Source: a virus
Length of the DNA stretch: 42,205 nucleotides
Virus record (IMG/VR): IMGVR_UViG_3300029923_000043
Coordinates: 1-42,205 of that record
Reading direction: 5' to 3' (one strand)
The position numbers and the translations under genes were made by a program. Below the pieces are notes generated by a model. It was not told the DNA's origin, made no database searches, and was given only the letters and a program-made list of their open reading frames with translations. Positions 26,354 to 35,431 of this stretch are shown in pieces; position 1 is the stretch's first letter, and every line of letters starts with the position of its first letter.

Positions 26354-26710
26354 TTAGTTATTTAATTCTGATTTTTCAGCTTTAGGCGTAATTAGTTTAT
26401 CACAAGCATCTAAAATTGTTCTTATTGATTTATAATCATCAGCCTTTTCAGATGGGTCGATTTCACCCATAATTGAAATTGCTGATTTTCTAATTATATT
26501 TATTTTATCAATTATAGAATCAATAGGTTTATTAATACCCTCTGGTTTCATTTCAGGACGCAAATCGGTATTTATTTTAAGTACCTCAGATGGTTTTTCG
26601 TGGGTATCTGTAGGAAATGTAAATGCTTCAGCTAAAATCTTTGATTTATCAAATGTAGTTCTTATTTCATTTAATATTTCGCGAATATCTTGTTCTTCGT
26701 TATTAGTCAT
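26354..26710 (-). CDS. hypothetical protein, 118 aa
   Basis: This acidic, mostly helical 118-residue protein begins MTNNEEQDIREILNEIRTTF. It is soluble, with no membrane or catalytic motif. It lies 16 bases before the tube gene and probably shares its transcript. A TATTTATA motif lies 29 bases before the start (26740-26747). A virion-assembly role near the tube is plausible by position, but the family was not recognised. Confidence 0.65.
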   Translation of the reverse strand: MTNNEEQDIREILNEIRTTFDKSKILAEAFTFPTDTHEKPSEVLKINTDLRPEMKPEGINKPIDSIIDKINIIRKSAISIMGEIDPSEKADDYKSIRTILDACDKLITPKAEKSELNN

Positions 26711-26784
26711 TGGATAGTATATAAATTTCTTATTTAAATATAAATACAGATATTTTTATTTTTTTGGTAATTATCTTTAAAATA

Positions 26785-27042
26785 TTATATTGTATTTTCA
26801 ATTTTATTTTCAACATTTTCAATAATCTTATCACCAAGCTTATTAACTTTATTATCTGTGTACATTTTAACGCCGAATAAAGCGGTACCAGCCAAAACAG
26901 AAATAGTAAAAGGCGCTTCAGATTTTAAAGCTAATGAGACCCAGGTGCCAAGCCCTACAATAATATAAGCTAAAAGTTTACTACTAGTAAAATCTAATGT
27001 AAAACTAATTTTAAACCACTGTTTTAATTTTATTGTATCCAT
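26785..27042 (-). CDS. small membrane protein, 85 aa (holin-like)
   Basis: This 85-residue protein has two hydrophobic segments, LLAYIIVGLGTWVSLAL (24-40) and PFTISVLAGTALFGVKMY (44-61), followed by a charged C-terminal tail (NKVNKLGDKIIENVENKIEN). Size and two-helix layout resemble phage holins, which permit lysis by forming membrane holes. No endolysin gene lies next to it; the lytic domains in the window are in the hub protein. It sits among tail genes and has a TATTTATA motif upstream (27056-27063). Holin is a possibility, not a firm call. Confidence 0.6.
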   Translation of the reverse strand: MDTIKLKQWFKISFTLDFTSSKLLAYIIVGLGTWVSLALKSEAPFTISVLAGTALFGVKMYTDNKVNKLGDKIIENVENKIENTI

Positions 27043-27108
27043 AATATTAATTTTATATAAATAAATATAGTGTTTTTTATTTTTTTAATAAAATAAATTA
27101 AAATAAAG

Positions 27109-27139
27109 TTGTTTTTCTTAAATATTATTCGTACATTTG
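27109..27139 (+). promoter_or_regulatory. Bacteroidota-type promoter for the rightward small-gene cassette
   Basis: TTG (27109-27111), 20 bases, then TACATTTG (27132-27139), with flanking GTTGTTTTTCTT and CGTACATTTGT closely matching the promoters at 9108 and 11251. The ATG of the first cassette gene is 12 bases further on. Confidence 0.85.
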
Positions 27140-27150
27140 TATAAAATAAC

Positions 27151-27546
27151 ATGAAAAACTGTAAATTTTATGAGGAGATTTATTATAAAGATTTAAAGTT
27201 GTATTTATTAATTATAATTAAGGAGATATCAAATAAGATATGTTCCGAAACACTAATTGGTGGTGCAAATACTATTGAAGTCCCACTGAAATACCAGAAT
27301 GAATTTGAAAAATTAGATCATTATAATAATGAAATATTAGACTTAAGATATAGAGTTATTTTTAAAAAAACATTAAAAAATATAATTTATATATATAGAG
27401 ATGATATATTTACTATTAAATACATATCAATTCAAAATAATAACGAGTTTGAATGTGTTGAACTAACAAACATAAAAAATGTACCAAAAAAATTAGTTAA
27501 GGAATATAAAAATAATTTTTGTGGTTATATTAAAATTTTAGAGTAA
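27151..27546 (+). CDS. hypothetical protein, 131 aa (cassette gene 1)
   Basis: The first gene of a rightward cassette inserted in the leftward tail region. The 131-residue product starts MKNCKFYEEIYYKDLKLYLL and is rich in Ile, Lys, Asn and Tyr, with no signal peptide. LYLLIIIKEISNK is hydrophobic but too charged for a membrane helix. It has four or five scattered cysteines and no known domain. It starts 12 bases after a strong promoter (27109-27139), so it is probably expressed early, and is followed one base later by the next gene. Confidence 0.7.
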   Translation: MKNCKFYEEIYYKDLKLYLLIIIKEISNKICSETLIGGANTIEVPLKYQNEFEKLDHYNNEILDLRYRVIFKKTLKNIIYIYRDDIFTIKYISIQNNNEFECVELTNIKNVPKKLVKEYKNNFCGYIKILE

Positions 27547-27547
27547 A

Positions 27548-27775
27548 ATGATAGGGGAAAATTATTTTAACACAGGAGATAGTATTAAAACTATTAACTT
27601 TAAAGAAAACAATCTTAATGAATTAAAAGGTAAAATAATTTCTATTGATAAATTATTTAATCCTACTAAAATGGAAATAGAAGATGTTATTGAAGTCAAA
27701 ATAGATGGTTTTGAAAATACAAGAATAATTAATAAAAATAATATAATAAAATTAATTAAAACATGTCAAAAATAA
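27548..27775 (+). CDS. hypothetical small protein, 75 aa (cassette gene 2)
   Basis: A 75-residue protein with a beta-strand-rich, SH3-like alternation: GDSIKTINF, LKGKIISIDKLF, DVIEVKIDGF and TRIINKNNIIKLI. Such short barrel-like proteins often bind nucleic acid or protein, but no family is recognised. Its start lies one base past the previous stop and its end overlaps the next gene by 13 bases, so the three cassette genes are coupled. Confidence 0.65.
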   Translation: MIGENYFNTGDSIKTINFKENNLNELKGKIISIDKLFNPTKMEIEDVIEVKIDGFENTRIINKNNIIKLIKTCQK

Positions 27776-28131
27776 AATTAAATTTAACAAACGAGCACAT
27801 TTTATTAATAAAAAATTTTAAATTTACTAAGGTCGGCGATTATAAAATCGAATTAGATGTATACAGCCCTTATGGCGGAGATTATTTAATGGAAGATCTT
27901 GCTATTATTTTAGGTAAATGGGATAAATTCACACCAGGAACCGAAACGGATTACAATGGTAAAAAATTTGGATTTGAAGCAGAGACAGAAATGTTATCTT
28001 ACCATATGTATCTTGTTGATAATATTGAATTTATAATGAGTTTATTAGTACAATTTATTGGTGTAGGGTTAAAACCAGGAATTTATTCAACAATAAATTA
28101 CAAAATAGATTGGAAATATTCAGAAAAATAA
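27763..28131 (+). CDS. hypothetical protein, 122 aa (cassette gene 3)
   Basis: A 122-residue soluble protein starting MSKIKLNLTNEHILLIKNFK, with a conserved-looking centre YSPYGGDYLMEDLAIILGKW and Gly/Asp/Tyr-rich middle. It has no membrane segment or catalytic motif known to me. The composition is less biased than that of cassette gene 1, which suggests a folded domain under selection. It overlaps gene 2 by 13 bases and is followed by two tiny membrane-protein genes. The role is unknown. Confidence 0.7.
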   Translation: MSKIKLNLTNEHILLIKNFKFTKVGDYKIELDVYSPYGGDYLMEDLAIILGKWDKFTPGTETDYNGKKFGFEAETEMLSYHMYLVDNIEFIMSLLVQFIGVGLKPGIYSTINYKIDWKYSEK

Positions 28132-28136
28132 ATAAT

Positions 28137-28286
28137 ATGTGGAAATTTATATGGAATATAATATGTGTGTTGGTAATAATTTTATGCTTTAGAGATGCAG
28201 CTATTGCTTACCAAGCAAGTAAATTATGGGAATTCGGGATAGATCTAACGTTAGTGTTATTAATATTTAAAGATTTAGAAATATAA
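28137..28286 (+). CDS. small membrane protein, 49 aa (cassette gene 4)
   Basis: A 49-codon ORF, MWKFIWNIICVLVIILCFRD followed by AAIAYQASKLWEFGIDLTLV and LLIFKDLEI, giving two hydrophobic stretches (residues 4-18 and 36-44). It sits five bases after cassette gene 3 and seven bases before gene 5, in the same direction. Spacing and hydrophobic pattern support it being real. The function is unknown. Confidence 0.65.
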   Translation: MWKFIWNIICVLVIILCFRDAAIAYQASKLWEFGIDLTLVLLIFKDLEI

Positions 28287-28292
28287 ATAACT

Positions 28293-28475
28293 ATGACTCC
28301 ACAGATAATCACTTTAGTACTATGGTTATTTAATTTAATTATAACATCTTTAAGACATGGTAAACCACGACCAGAAATTGGTCAAAAATATAATATTTAC
28401 ACAACAAGTGCCAGTATTATAATCACAGCCGCAATTCTTTATTGGGGTGGATTTTTTAATGTGTTTTTTAGTTAA
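28293..28475 (+). CDS. small membrane protein, 60 aa (cassette gene 5)
   Basis: A 60-residue protein with two membrane segments (residues 4-19, QIITLVLWLFNLIITS, and 41-59, SIIITAAILYWGGFFNVFF) joined by a basic loop containing RHGKPRPEIGQKYN. It ends the cassette and is followed by a strong terminator (28513-28549). With gene 4 it could form a small membrane pair, for instance in exclusion or lysis control, but there is no direct evidence. Confidence 0.7.
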   Translation: MTPQIITLVLWLFNLIITSLRHGKPRPEIGQKYNIYTTSASIIITAAILYWGGFFNVFFS

Positions 28476-28512
28476 CAATAAAACTGTCAACCTCTCTCGA
28501 AGTTCAGAAAAG

Positions 28513-28549
28513 AAAATCCCCGTTAGATTGGTTTCTAACGGGGATTTTT
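28513..28549. terminator. bidirectional intrinsic terminator
   Basis: AAAATCCCCGTTAGA (28513-28527) pairs perfectly with TCTAACGGGGATTTT (28534-28548) around a 6-base loop and is followed by T on the right and, on the other strand, by T on the left. It ends both the rightward cassette and the leftward tail sheath transcript. Confidence 0.92.
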
Positions 28550-28559
28550 GATTTATTTG

Positions 28560-31094
28560 TTAAAGTGATTTAAAATCAAATCCATCATCGGCTATAATAA
28601 AGTCAATATTAATAAATTCAAGAGCTCCAATTGGTTTTACTCCAATCTGAACATTCATTTCATGTTTTAATTTTGCTTCAACAGAGTCATCTATTTTAAT
28701 AAAAGAATCTGAGATTCCACGACCACTTTTAACAGCAGTTAGTATAGGGTTAACTATTTCTAAAAATTTATTTTTAGTTGTATTATCTTCTGGTTCAAAA
28801 ATCAAAGGTAAATTACCTCTACGAATAGATTTACGAAGAAATAACATTAAACGTCTAACACCAACTTTATTTAATTGTGCTTCATTAATTTGTAATGTAT
28901 CTTGTTTAAATACTCTAACACCCTCAACAGAGAAAGTCCTAAGAGCGTTAATTCTACTAGATGATAATTTATTAAGTTCCCCAATTACTAAGTTCTTTTT
29001 AGCCTTAATACAATCAACAATACCACGAGACATACCAGCAGGTGCAATCCAAGCTGCAGCTGTATTATCCGTCATTGCTATATTTCTAACAACATCTTTT
29101 GTTGGTGAAAGATAGATATATTGTGAGTTGTCCTTGTCAAAATATTGAATCCAAGGAAAATAAGTTGCAGCATAACTTGAATCAATTCCAGTATCTGAAA
29201 AAGCATTTACAATATCATTAACGGAATACATTGAAGATTTAGCATCATCAAACGTTCCTATTGGTTTATCAGGGGTTGTTACGATATATATTGAATCTTT
29301 TCTTTCTGTTTCAATCATATCTAAAACTTCATTAACCAATATGCTATTATTAATAGTATCAATACCAGGGGTAGCAAAAACATTAATATCAGCCGCCTCT
29401 GGATTTGAAAATGTTCTAATAGCAGACCAAAATGCATAAAAATCAGAAGTTAATCCGTATGTTTCAGTTATATTAGGGATACCAAGCTTTGAATCTAAAT
29501 CTGAACCACCAAATTTATAGAATTGTTTTCCAGAATATGCATCTACACCAATTTGATTCAAGTGATTTCTATTAAATTGATTATATTGGTAATTATTAGT
29601 AGTTGTTCTATTATCTCGAAAAATATCCCAACCATCAAAACCACCATAAAAATAAGTGGTAAATTTTCTTAAATTTATATCTGAAAGAACTAAATCCTCA
29701 GTTTCACCAGTCTGAATAGTTTGAAAATTAATAGTACCTACACCTGTAACACCTGTAACATTAGAAGCACCACTCTCCAAATGGAAGCCATCTGTTATAT
29801 TTAAACTTACAGGGTCAATACCATTAAATTTGAAAAAATCACTATCGACACCAGTTAAATTACTTAACCCAAAATATTGTTTTTTAATTTTTACCGCATC
29901 ATTAAACAATGTATTATAAATGATTTTAGAACATGTATAATCGCCTATTTTTTTAACTTCATACCCTGTAAATCCCATTGGTACAGATTGTGCAACCAGA
30001 GGATTATCATCAATATCAATAATAATATATTTCGATTTATTTGTAAATACACCATCATTTGTTCCAATTTTAGCACCAATATAATTATTACCGCTTTTAA
30101 TATCCAATGAACAATTACTAAATGTTTCTAAAATATTTGGATTAGCATCGGTATCATTAATTCCACGAACTAAAACATTAAATGTTAGTACATCAACATC
30201 AATATTAGTAATACTAATTTTAAACATATTATTAGCATTTTCACCATCGGAAATAGTGAAGAATCTAAAAAGTGGTATAATTAAACCTCCTTTTAATTCA
30301 GAAACAAACCAAGGTGTTTTTGCACCAGAATATGTACTATGATAGTTATTATGGTCATTATCTTTTAAAGACATCATAATAGTAGTTCCATTATAAAATT
30401 TACCATTATTTGTTACAGGGTCAATCAAACCTTTCAATGCAACTTCAAACATTTCTTCAACAAATATTTTGGCATTACTAGACCCAACAGGTGAATTACC
30501 AAGAACATTCAATATGTAATTTTTTTTATTTGGGTCTAATGATACGTTATATGTTTCCGTTGATCCACTATTAATATAAGCTAATATTTGAAAATCCGTT
30601 GTATTACCAGTAATAGAAACACCCTCTTGTATTGTGATACCTGTAACAGATGGAACTAATTCATCTGCCCCATTATATATCGCTTTTGACCTTAAAGTGG
30701 CAATAACAGTATTAGGACTAATAGGATTAGACGCTGTTTCACCATTTGTGGCATCATCATTATATAAAGTCCAAAGACCACTATATTCAAAACCACTAAG
30801 TCCAAGAACTCTAGTTACGTATAATTGACTTGATTCAGTCAAATATGATTTTGCTATATAAGGTAATTCATAACGAGGATATCCATTACTATATTTTTCA
30901 GTATTCGTACCACCAAAAAAATTATTAAATTCAGTCCAATCTGAGATAGACACAGGTTGAAATGCTGGTCCAATTTGTGTTTCACCAACTAAACCAAGAG
31001 TAGTAATACCCAACGATTTAACTGAATATGGTAAACTCATCTCCCTTGTATAAATATCTGGAGCTGTATTCGTTCCTCTTGCGTTAGTTGCCAT
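28560..31094 (-). CDS. contractile tail sheath protein (T4 gp18-like)
   Basis: This subunit of the contractile sheath surrounds the tail tube; its contraction drives the tube into the host. The 844-residue protein begins with the typical APDIYTREMSLPYSVKSLGI and TTLGLVGETQIGPAFQPVSI then SDWTEFNNFFGG. It has a long variable middle (about 170-450) and the conserved C-terminal part: AWIAPAGMSRGIVDCIKAKK, LNKVGVRRLMLFLRKSIRRG, FEPEDNTTKNKFLEIVNPIL and VKPIGALEFINIDFII. It is longer than T4 gp18 (659), mainly in the exposed middle domains. It is followed by a strong terminator and has a TATTTATA motif upstream (31129-31136). Confidence 0.95.
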   Translation of the reverse strand: MATNARGTNTAPDIYTREMSLPYSVKSLGITTLGLVGETQIGPAFQPVSISDWTEFNNFFGGTNTEKYSNGYPRYELPYIAKSYLTESSQLYVTRVLGLSGFEYSGLWTLYNDDATNGETASNPISPNTVIATLRSKAIYNGADELVPSVTGITIQEGVSITGNTTDFQILAYINSGSTETYNVSLDPNKKNYILNVLGNSPVGSSNAKIFVEEMFEVALKGLIDPVTNNGKFYNGTTIMMSLKDNDHNNYHSTYSGAKTPWFVSELKGGLIIPLFRFFTISDGENANNMFKISITNIDVDVLTFNVLVRGINDTDANPNILETFSNCSLDIKSGNNYIGAKIGTNDGVFTNKSKYIIIDIDDNPLVAQSVPMGFTGYEVKKIGDYTCSKIIYNTLFNDAVKIKKQYFGLSNLTGVDSDFFKFNGIDPVSLNITDGFHLESGASNVTGVTGVGTINFQTIQTGETEDLVLSDINLRKFTTYFYGGFDGWDIFRDNRTTTNNYQYNQFNRNHLNQIGVDAYSGKQFYKFGGSDLDSKLGIPNITETYGLTSDFYAFWSAIRTFSNPEAADINVFATPGIDTINNSILVNEVLDMIETERKDSIYIVTTPDKPIGTFDDAKSSMYSVNDIVNAFSDTGIDSSYAATYFPWIQYFDKDNSQYIYLSPTKDVVRNIAMTDNTAAAWIAPAGMSRGIVDCIKAKKNLVIGELNKLSSSRINALRTFSVEGVRVFKQDTLQINEAQLNKVGVRRLMLFLRKSIRRGNLPLIFEPEDNTTKNKFLEIVNPILTAVKSGRGISDSFIKIDDSVEAKLKHEMNVQIGVKPIGALEFINIDFIIADDGFDFKSL

Positions 31095-31200
31095 TTTTAT
31101 TAATTTATTTTTAAAATATTTATTTTAATATAAATACTTAAAAAATAATAAAAAATAATAAATTACATAATTTATTTTAATAATATTTTAAAACATAAAT

Positions 31201-32217
31201 TTAGTAAGAAGCAGGAATTTTGGTGGAGAATATAATTTTAGAAATCTTAGAATCATCAATCTTATTAATTTTAACTTCTATTTTATCATATTTATTCAGG
31301 TCAAAAATAGGACCAGCAAAAACTCCATTAATTTTAATTGTATAACTCTCTATGTTATTTGTTGTTATATGTTTAACTGTATAATAAGTAGAAGATTTTA
31401 ATCGATTTATATTTTTTGAATTAATTGGAAATTCTACTATTAGATTTTCATTTGAATCACCTATAATATTTTGATATATTTTATTTTCTATTTCAAATCC
31501 AACTAACTTGGCACATATGTTCTCCTCGATTAATAAATCTGATTCATTTATAATATATCCTTTTACTAACAATTGAAAAGTCTGAATAAAAACTTTTCTT
31601 TCATCCAATTCATAATCACTATCATCTGTTATATCTTCAAGTTCAACAGGCATGTAATGACCATTTGGGTATATGTAAGCTTGTTTTGATTTAAACATAT
31701 CGTTAAATTTATTATTAACCGTATTAATCAAGTCAAGCTTATTAGAAATTACCTTAATATTATATATGAAATCAATCGTATATGGCTGGCGCATTTTATA
31801 TGAAATTGTGATATTTTTATTACCATCCCATTTATCAGACGTACCAATAGTATAAAAAGAATTCCCAGGAATATTACAATAATCTTGCTGTTGTGTTCCT
31901 TTCTTCGGGTTATTTTCTCTTGTTATAATAATAAAGTTTGATTGAATATTTTTATTTTCATCTACATATTCCCATGTTTTTGTGAATTCAGAAAAACGTT
32001 GTTGATTCAAATAAAATGATGGAACTTTAACGCCATCATAAGTAACAGCGAGATCATCTGATACAAATCGGATTACATCATCGTGAATTTCATTATGTGT
32101 TACTGGTTTTGGTAAAATATTCCCATTAACAAATAATTTTTGGTTTATTTGATCTATTCTGTCTAACCCTATTTTCGGTTTCAGTAATTCTAACTTATTA
32201 AAGTTTATGTTTCCCAT
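31201..32217 (-). CDS. probable neck/tail-completion protein, 338 aa
   Basis: A soluble 338-residue protein upstream of the sheath gene. Its middle, IDFIYNIKVISNKLDLINTV NN-type helix followed by KQAYIYPNGHYMPVELEDIT and TFQLLVKGYIINESDLLIEE, resembles the layout of T4 gp15-like tail terminator proteins, where an edge-binding fold caps the tube and sheath. The C-terminal 90 residues form a beta-rich extra module. It starts one base from the stop of the 170-aa gene. The gp15 assignment is tentative; a virion structural role is likely by position. Confidence 0.55.
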   Translation of the reverse strand: MGNINFNKLELLKPKIGLDRIDQINQKLFVNGNILPKPVTHNEIHDDVIRFVSDDLAVTYDGVKVPSFYLNQQRFSEFTKTWEYVDENKNIQSNFIIITRENNPKKGTQQQDYCNIPGNSFYTIGTSDKWDGNKNITISYKMRQPYTIDFIYNIKVISNKLDLINTVNNKFNDMFKSKQAYIYPNGHYMPVELEDITDDSDYELDERKVFIQTFQLLVKGYIINESDLLIEENICAKLVGFEIENKIYQNIIGDSNENLIVEFPINSKNINRLKSSTYYTVKHITTNNIESYTIKINGVFAGPIFDLNKYDKIEVKINKIDDSKISKIIFSTKIPASY

Positions 32218-32218
32218 T

Positions 32219-32731
32219 TTATTTACCTAAAAATTCTTTTTTATCGACTGGTGAACAAAGTATTGTTTTATAAAGTAATTGCGTACCAAACAATGTATGA
32301 AAATTATCAAAATCAGTTCTACCATCCTGCGTTACAACAAAATATTCCATTTGATCAGATGTTATTTGAACACCAATGTAATCACCATATTCTATATCAA
32401 CATTTTTATCCTTCAATGTTTTAATATAAATATCTATTTTAAGATTACCAATTTGTTGAAAATGACCTAAATTTTGTGTTCCATCGTGTGATTTATTTTT
32501 TGCTTTATCAATTAAATAACGACATACCAATTCAACAGGTTCCTTATAAACAACCCCCTCAGATGTTGTTTCACCCCACCTACTAGATACAGTTTTAACT
32601 CTATCTATTTTAAACAAAGTAATAGTTTGATTTATATCTTGCTTGAAATAGTTTTCACCCATTTCAGAATCAAATAAAAAATCAGACTCAGAATAAAAAA
32701 GACTATTACGTGTAATTTTTTTATGTTTCAT
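32219..32731 (-). CDS. probable neck or head-tail connector protein, 170 aa
   Basis: A 170-residue soluble protein with an N-terminal TLFKIDRVKTVSSRWGETTS followed by PVELVCRYLID and a beta-rich second half (IGNLKIDIYIKTLKDKNVDI; YGDYIGVQI). The layout fits connector/neck proteins that lie between sheath and fibre genes in T4-like phages (gp13/gp14 region), but no specific match is seen. It lies 7 bases after the subtilase-LRR gene and 1 base before the completion candidate. Confidence 0.5.
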   Translation of the reverse strand: MKHKKITRNSLFYSESDFLFDSEMGENYFKQDINQTITLFKIDRVKTVSSRWGETTSEGVVYKEPVELVCRYLIDKAKNKSHDGTQNLGHFQQIGNLKIDIYIKTLKDKNVDIEYGDYIGVQITSDQMEYFVVTQDGRTDFDNFHTLFGTQLLYKTILCSPVDKKEFLGK

Positions 32732-32738
32732 AATATAT

Positions 32739-35429
32739 TTAAAAACTTATTATCCACCCTTTGGTGTTATGTAACTCGTAATCGGTTTCTATCATCTCTA
32801 CAGATCCAGGATTACCTATAAATTCCAATCTGTTAGGGTAGTCCACATTAGTATTATTTCCTACACTTGCCGTAACCTGTGCAATGATGCTTTCAATTTC
32901 GACCTTAGAAAGCAAGTTGTTTTGCAATCTTAAAGCCGTTAAAGAGCTACATCCTGCTACATCCACCGAAGTAAGTAAATTACTTCTAAAATCAGCAACA
33001 ACTAATTGATTTAATCCACTTAAATCCTGCGTTACTAACTGATTACTCGAAGCAGTAAGATATTGAATAGTCGAATTTGGCTTCTCTAAAGTAGTTAGTA
33101 AATTGAAATCTAAATAAAGCTCTCTAAGGGATGATAATCCGACAAGTGAGAAATCAGTAAGATTATTATTATTAGCGTAAATTTGAGTAAGCAGAGCTGA
33201 GTCAGATAAATCTAAACTAGTTATCTTATTGAATTTACAAACTAGCTGAGATAGTTTAATACATCCACTTAATAGTAGGGATGATATATTCCCATAATCG
33301 CAAAACAGAGTAATTAATTTAGTACATCTATTTGCATTTAAATAAGTAAAATCCTTTAGATTAATAAGTTTCAATGATTCTACATCCGTATTACTTACAT
33401 CCATAGTTTTTAATCCTTTCGAATTATCGACCGATACCTCGGTAATTGCGTTATTCGCAACGTTTAAAGTTTCCAGTTCTTTTAATTCAGATAAATTTAA
33501 AGAGCCTGAAATTCCGAGTGTTTTTGAGTTTACGTCTAATATATTAGGGGTCGCAACAGAACCCTCCTCAAGCTTATACCAATTTAGAGTATTACTTCCT
33601 GAGATGACAAAATCATCTAAATTATAAACCCCTGTTGTCGGAACGCTAACTGCTATTGTTTTAATAGTATCAACAATCTCTGTTCTATAGCTTATATTCA
33701 GTGAGAATGTCCAATCGTTATTATGAAGATATATATCTACACTTGAACCTATGTTGGATAACTTCAAATTAACACTAAGCGTGTAAGTTTTTCCAGCTAT
33801 CAGATTTATAATTCTTGATGCATTAGTAGTTGAATCGCCACTGAATGTTTGATTTATTAAACTATTTGGAACCAAATTCTCTCCTACTGGATATCCTACC
33901 GCCAAACTTTTTGCACTCTTTGGAATACTCAACATCGTACCACCAACCAAAACCTCAGGACTAACTTCTAATCCATATTTAACCGCTCCATCAATAGTTT
34001 TAAATCCAATCGTTTTATCGGCAACAACTTTAAACGGTACAGTATTCTCTGAAATAGAAATCCCGCCTATAATTGTAGGGTTCACAACAGGAAAATTCAG
34101 GAAATCAACATTTGAAAGTTTATCCTCAATCATCCGTTTTGCAACAGGAGAATTTGGAAGCAAATCTTCGTATTGTAATTCGCTTGCAAGTCCTCTGTTT
34201 CCCTCTAAATCATCAGCAAGCATATCACGATAGGCTTGTGATTTATAATTCTCATTTATATACGCAATTGCAGCATCTACATCAATAATCCCGAAACCCA
34301 TGTACTGATTCCAATGGTAGGTATATATCTTTTTATCATCTATTACAGCCATTGTAGTTGTGCTCGCAGTCTTTCTACATGCTAATCTAACTATTGACCA
34401 ATTACAGCCTGTCAAGTCTTTAATCTTTTTCATTTTAGCACCCACTACAGCAGTTGTAGGGCTTTGTTGATTTAATTTCTCATAAAATTCACATCCATAT
34501 CCATGAGTAGAGTTCCATTGAGTAGGGGCTTGTTCTAAGGTAGTTCCTTCCTCTTTACATGCACTAACTAATACTAAGTTATCAAAGAAAAATTCAGGCC
34601 TGTAATTCTCACTTAAATCAGTATCAGGGACAAACCCGTTATTTTTTCTCGCTCCAACTGTTTCACCATTGTACAGATTTCCACCATGTGCACCAACGGT
34701 AAAAAGATTGGCATTAGAACCAGGATTTTCACTATACGAAGCTCCTGTATATGGACGTAAAATAAGCTCACATCCTGTTTTAGTTGCGAGTGTTGGAGTA
34801 AAGTTTGGTGCTACTCCTCCATAATTAGTAAGAACATTTTGTTCGGATTGAATCCTTACTCCTTTAAATTCAGGATATACTGTATCCCACCATGCATGCA
34901 GTGTCCAGTTTGAGTGTGCCGTATCTACAATACTGTTATGGTCTGAAATAACACCATTTCCTAAAACCTGTTTAGTTCCGTCGTACTTGGGATTGGTGTC
35001 ATTATTTGTTTTTATGTTGTACGATAAAGTTGCAATGTCCCAATCATTTGTTTCAGAAAGTAATCCGTCAGAATCTTTAAGCAAAAAACCCACATAAGGT
35101 TGTCCGTTCCATGTTTCAGCTGATGGATAATTAATTACAGGCTCAAGGGTTTTAGTTCCAGTAATAGAATTAACCCTGAGCGTTACATCTGTTACTTCTT
35201 TTCCTGTATTTAATTGTGAAGTATGTGATATCTGAATCCATCCATTTTTATAAACTGTATTTACTTTACGGAGTGTGAGATTGAATTCCGTTACAATAGT
35301 CGTGATTATACCTGGGTGTACGGGGTCAGGACCTACGTGTTTAGGTTCATAAGCGTTCAGCTCATCTCTTTTAACAAGAGATTTGCCATCAATCAGATCA
35401 TCCTCGATATTTATAATTGCTTGTTCCAT
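32739..35429 (-). CDS. large virion protein with subtilase-like domain and C-terminal leucine-rich repeats
   Basis: An 896-residue protein. Residues about 150-420 show a subtilase-like order: NLFTVGAHGGNL (oxyanion Asn-like), FFDNLVLVSACKEEG, TQWNSTHGYGCEFYE, then QQSPTTAVVGAKMKKIKDLT, equivalent to the GTSMAxPxVAG serine helix, and YMGFGIIDVDAAIAYI. The Asp and His of the triad are not clear, so activity is uncertain. Residues about 530-630 form a beta-sandwich-like module. From about 633 to 860, at least eight leucine-rich repeats of 20-22 residues (LKELETLNVANNAITEVSVD type) form a binding arc. It starts two bases from the pentapeptide fibre gene. A receptor-binding or processing fibre/adhesin is inferred. 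Confidence 0.72.
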   Translation of the reverse strand: MEQAIINIEDDLIDGKSLVKRDELNAYEPKHVGPDPVHPGIITTIVTEFNLTLRKVNTVYKNGWIQISHTSQLNTGKEVTDVTLRVNSITGTKTLEPVINYPSAETWNGQPYVGFLLKDSDGLLSETNDWDIATLSYNIKTNNDTNPKYDGTKQVLGNGVISDHNSIVDTAHSNWTLHAWWDTVYPEFKGVRIQSEQNVLTNYGGVAPNFTPTLATKTGCELILRPYTGASYSENPGSNANLFTVGAHGGNLYNGETVGARKNNGFVPDTDLSENYRPEFFFDNLVLVSACKEEGTTLEQAPTQWNSTHGYGCEFYEKLNQQSPTTAVVGAKMKKIKDLTGCNWSIVRLACRKTASTTTMAVIDDKKIYTYHWNQYMGFGIIDVDAAIAYINENYKSQAYRDMLADDLEGNRGLASELQYEDLLPNSPVAKRMIEDKLSNVDFLNFPVVNPTIIGGISISENTVPFKVVADKTIGFKTIDGAVKYGLEVSPEVLVGGTMLSIPKSAKSLAVGYPVGENLVPNSLINQTFSGDSTTNASRIINLIAGKTYTLSVNLKLSNIGSSVDIYLHNNDWTFSLNISYRTEIVDTIKTIAVSVPTTGVYNLDDFVISGSNTLNWYKLEEGSVATPNILDVNSKTLGISGSLNLSELKELETLNVANNAITEVSVDNSKGLKTMDVSNTDVESLKLINLKDFTYLNANRCTKLITLFCDYGNISSLLLSGCIKLSQLVCKFNKITSLDLSDSALLTQIYANNNNLTDFSLVGLSSLRELYLDFNLLTTLEKPNSTIQYLTASSNQLVTQDLSGLNQLVVADFRSNLLTSVDVAGCSSLTALRLQNNLLSKVEIESIIAQVTASVGNNTNVDYPNRLEFIGNPGSVEMIETDYELHNTKGWIISF

Positions 35430-35431
35430 GA

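Noticed and set aside
26785-27042. Firm holin call
   Set aside because: The two-helix layout fits, but there is no neighbouring endolysin or spanin, and tail-associated membrane proteins can look the same.
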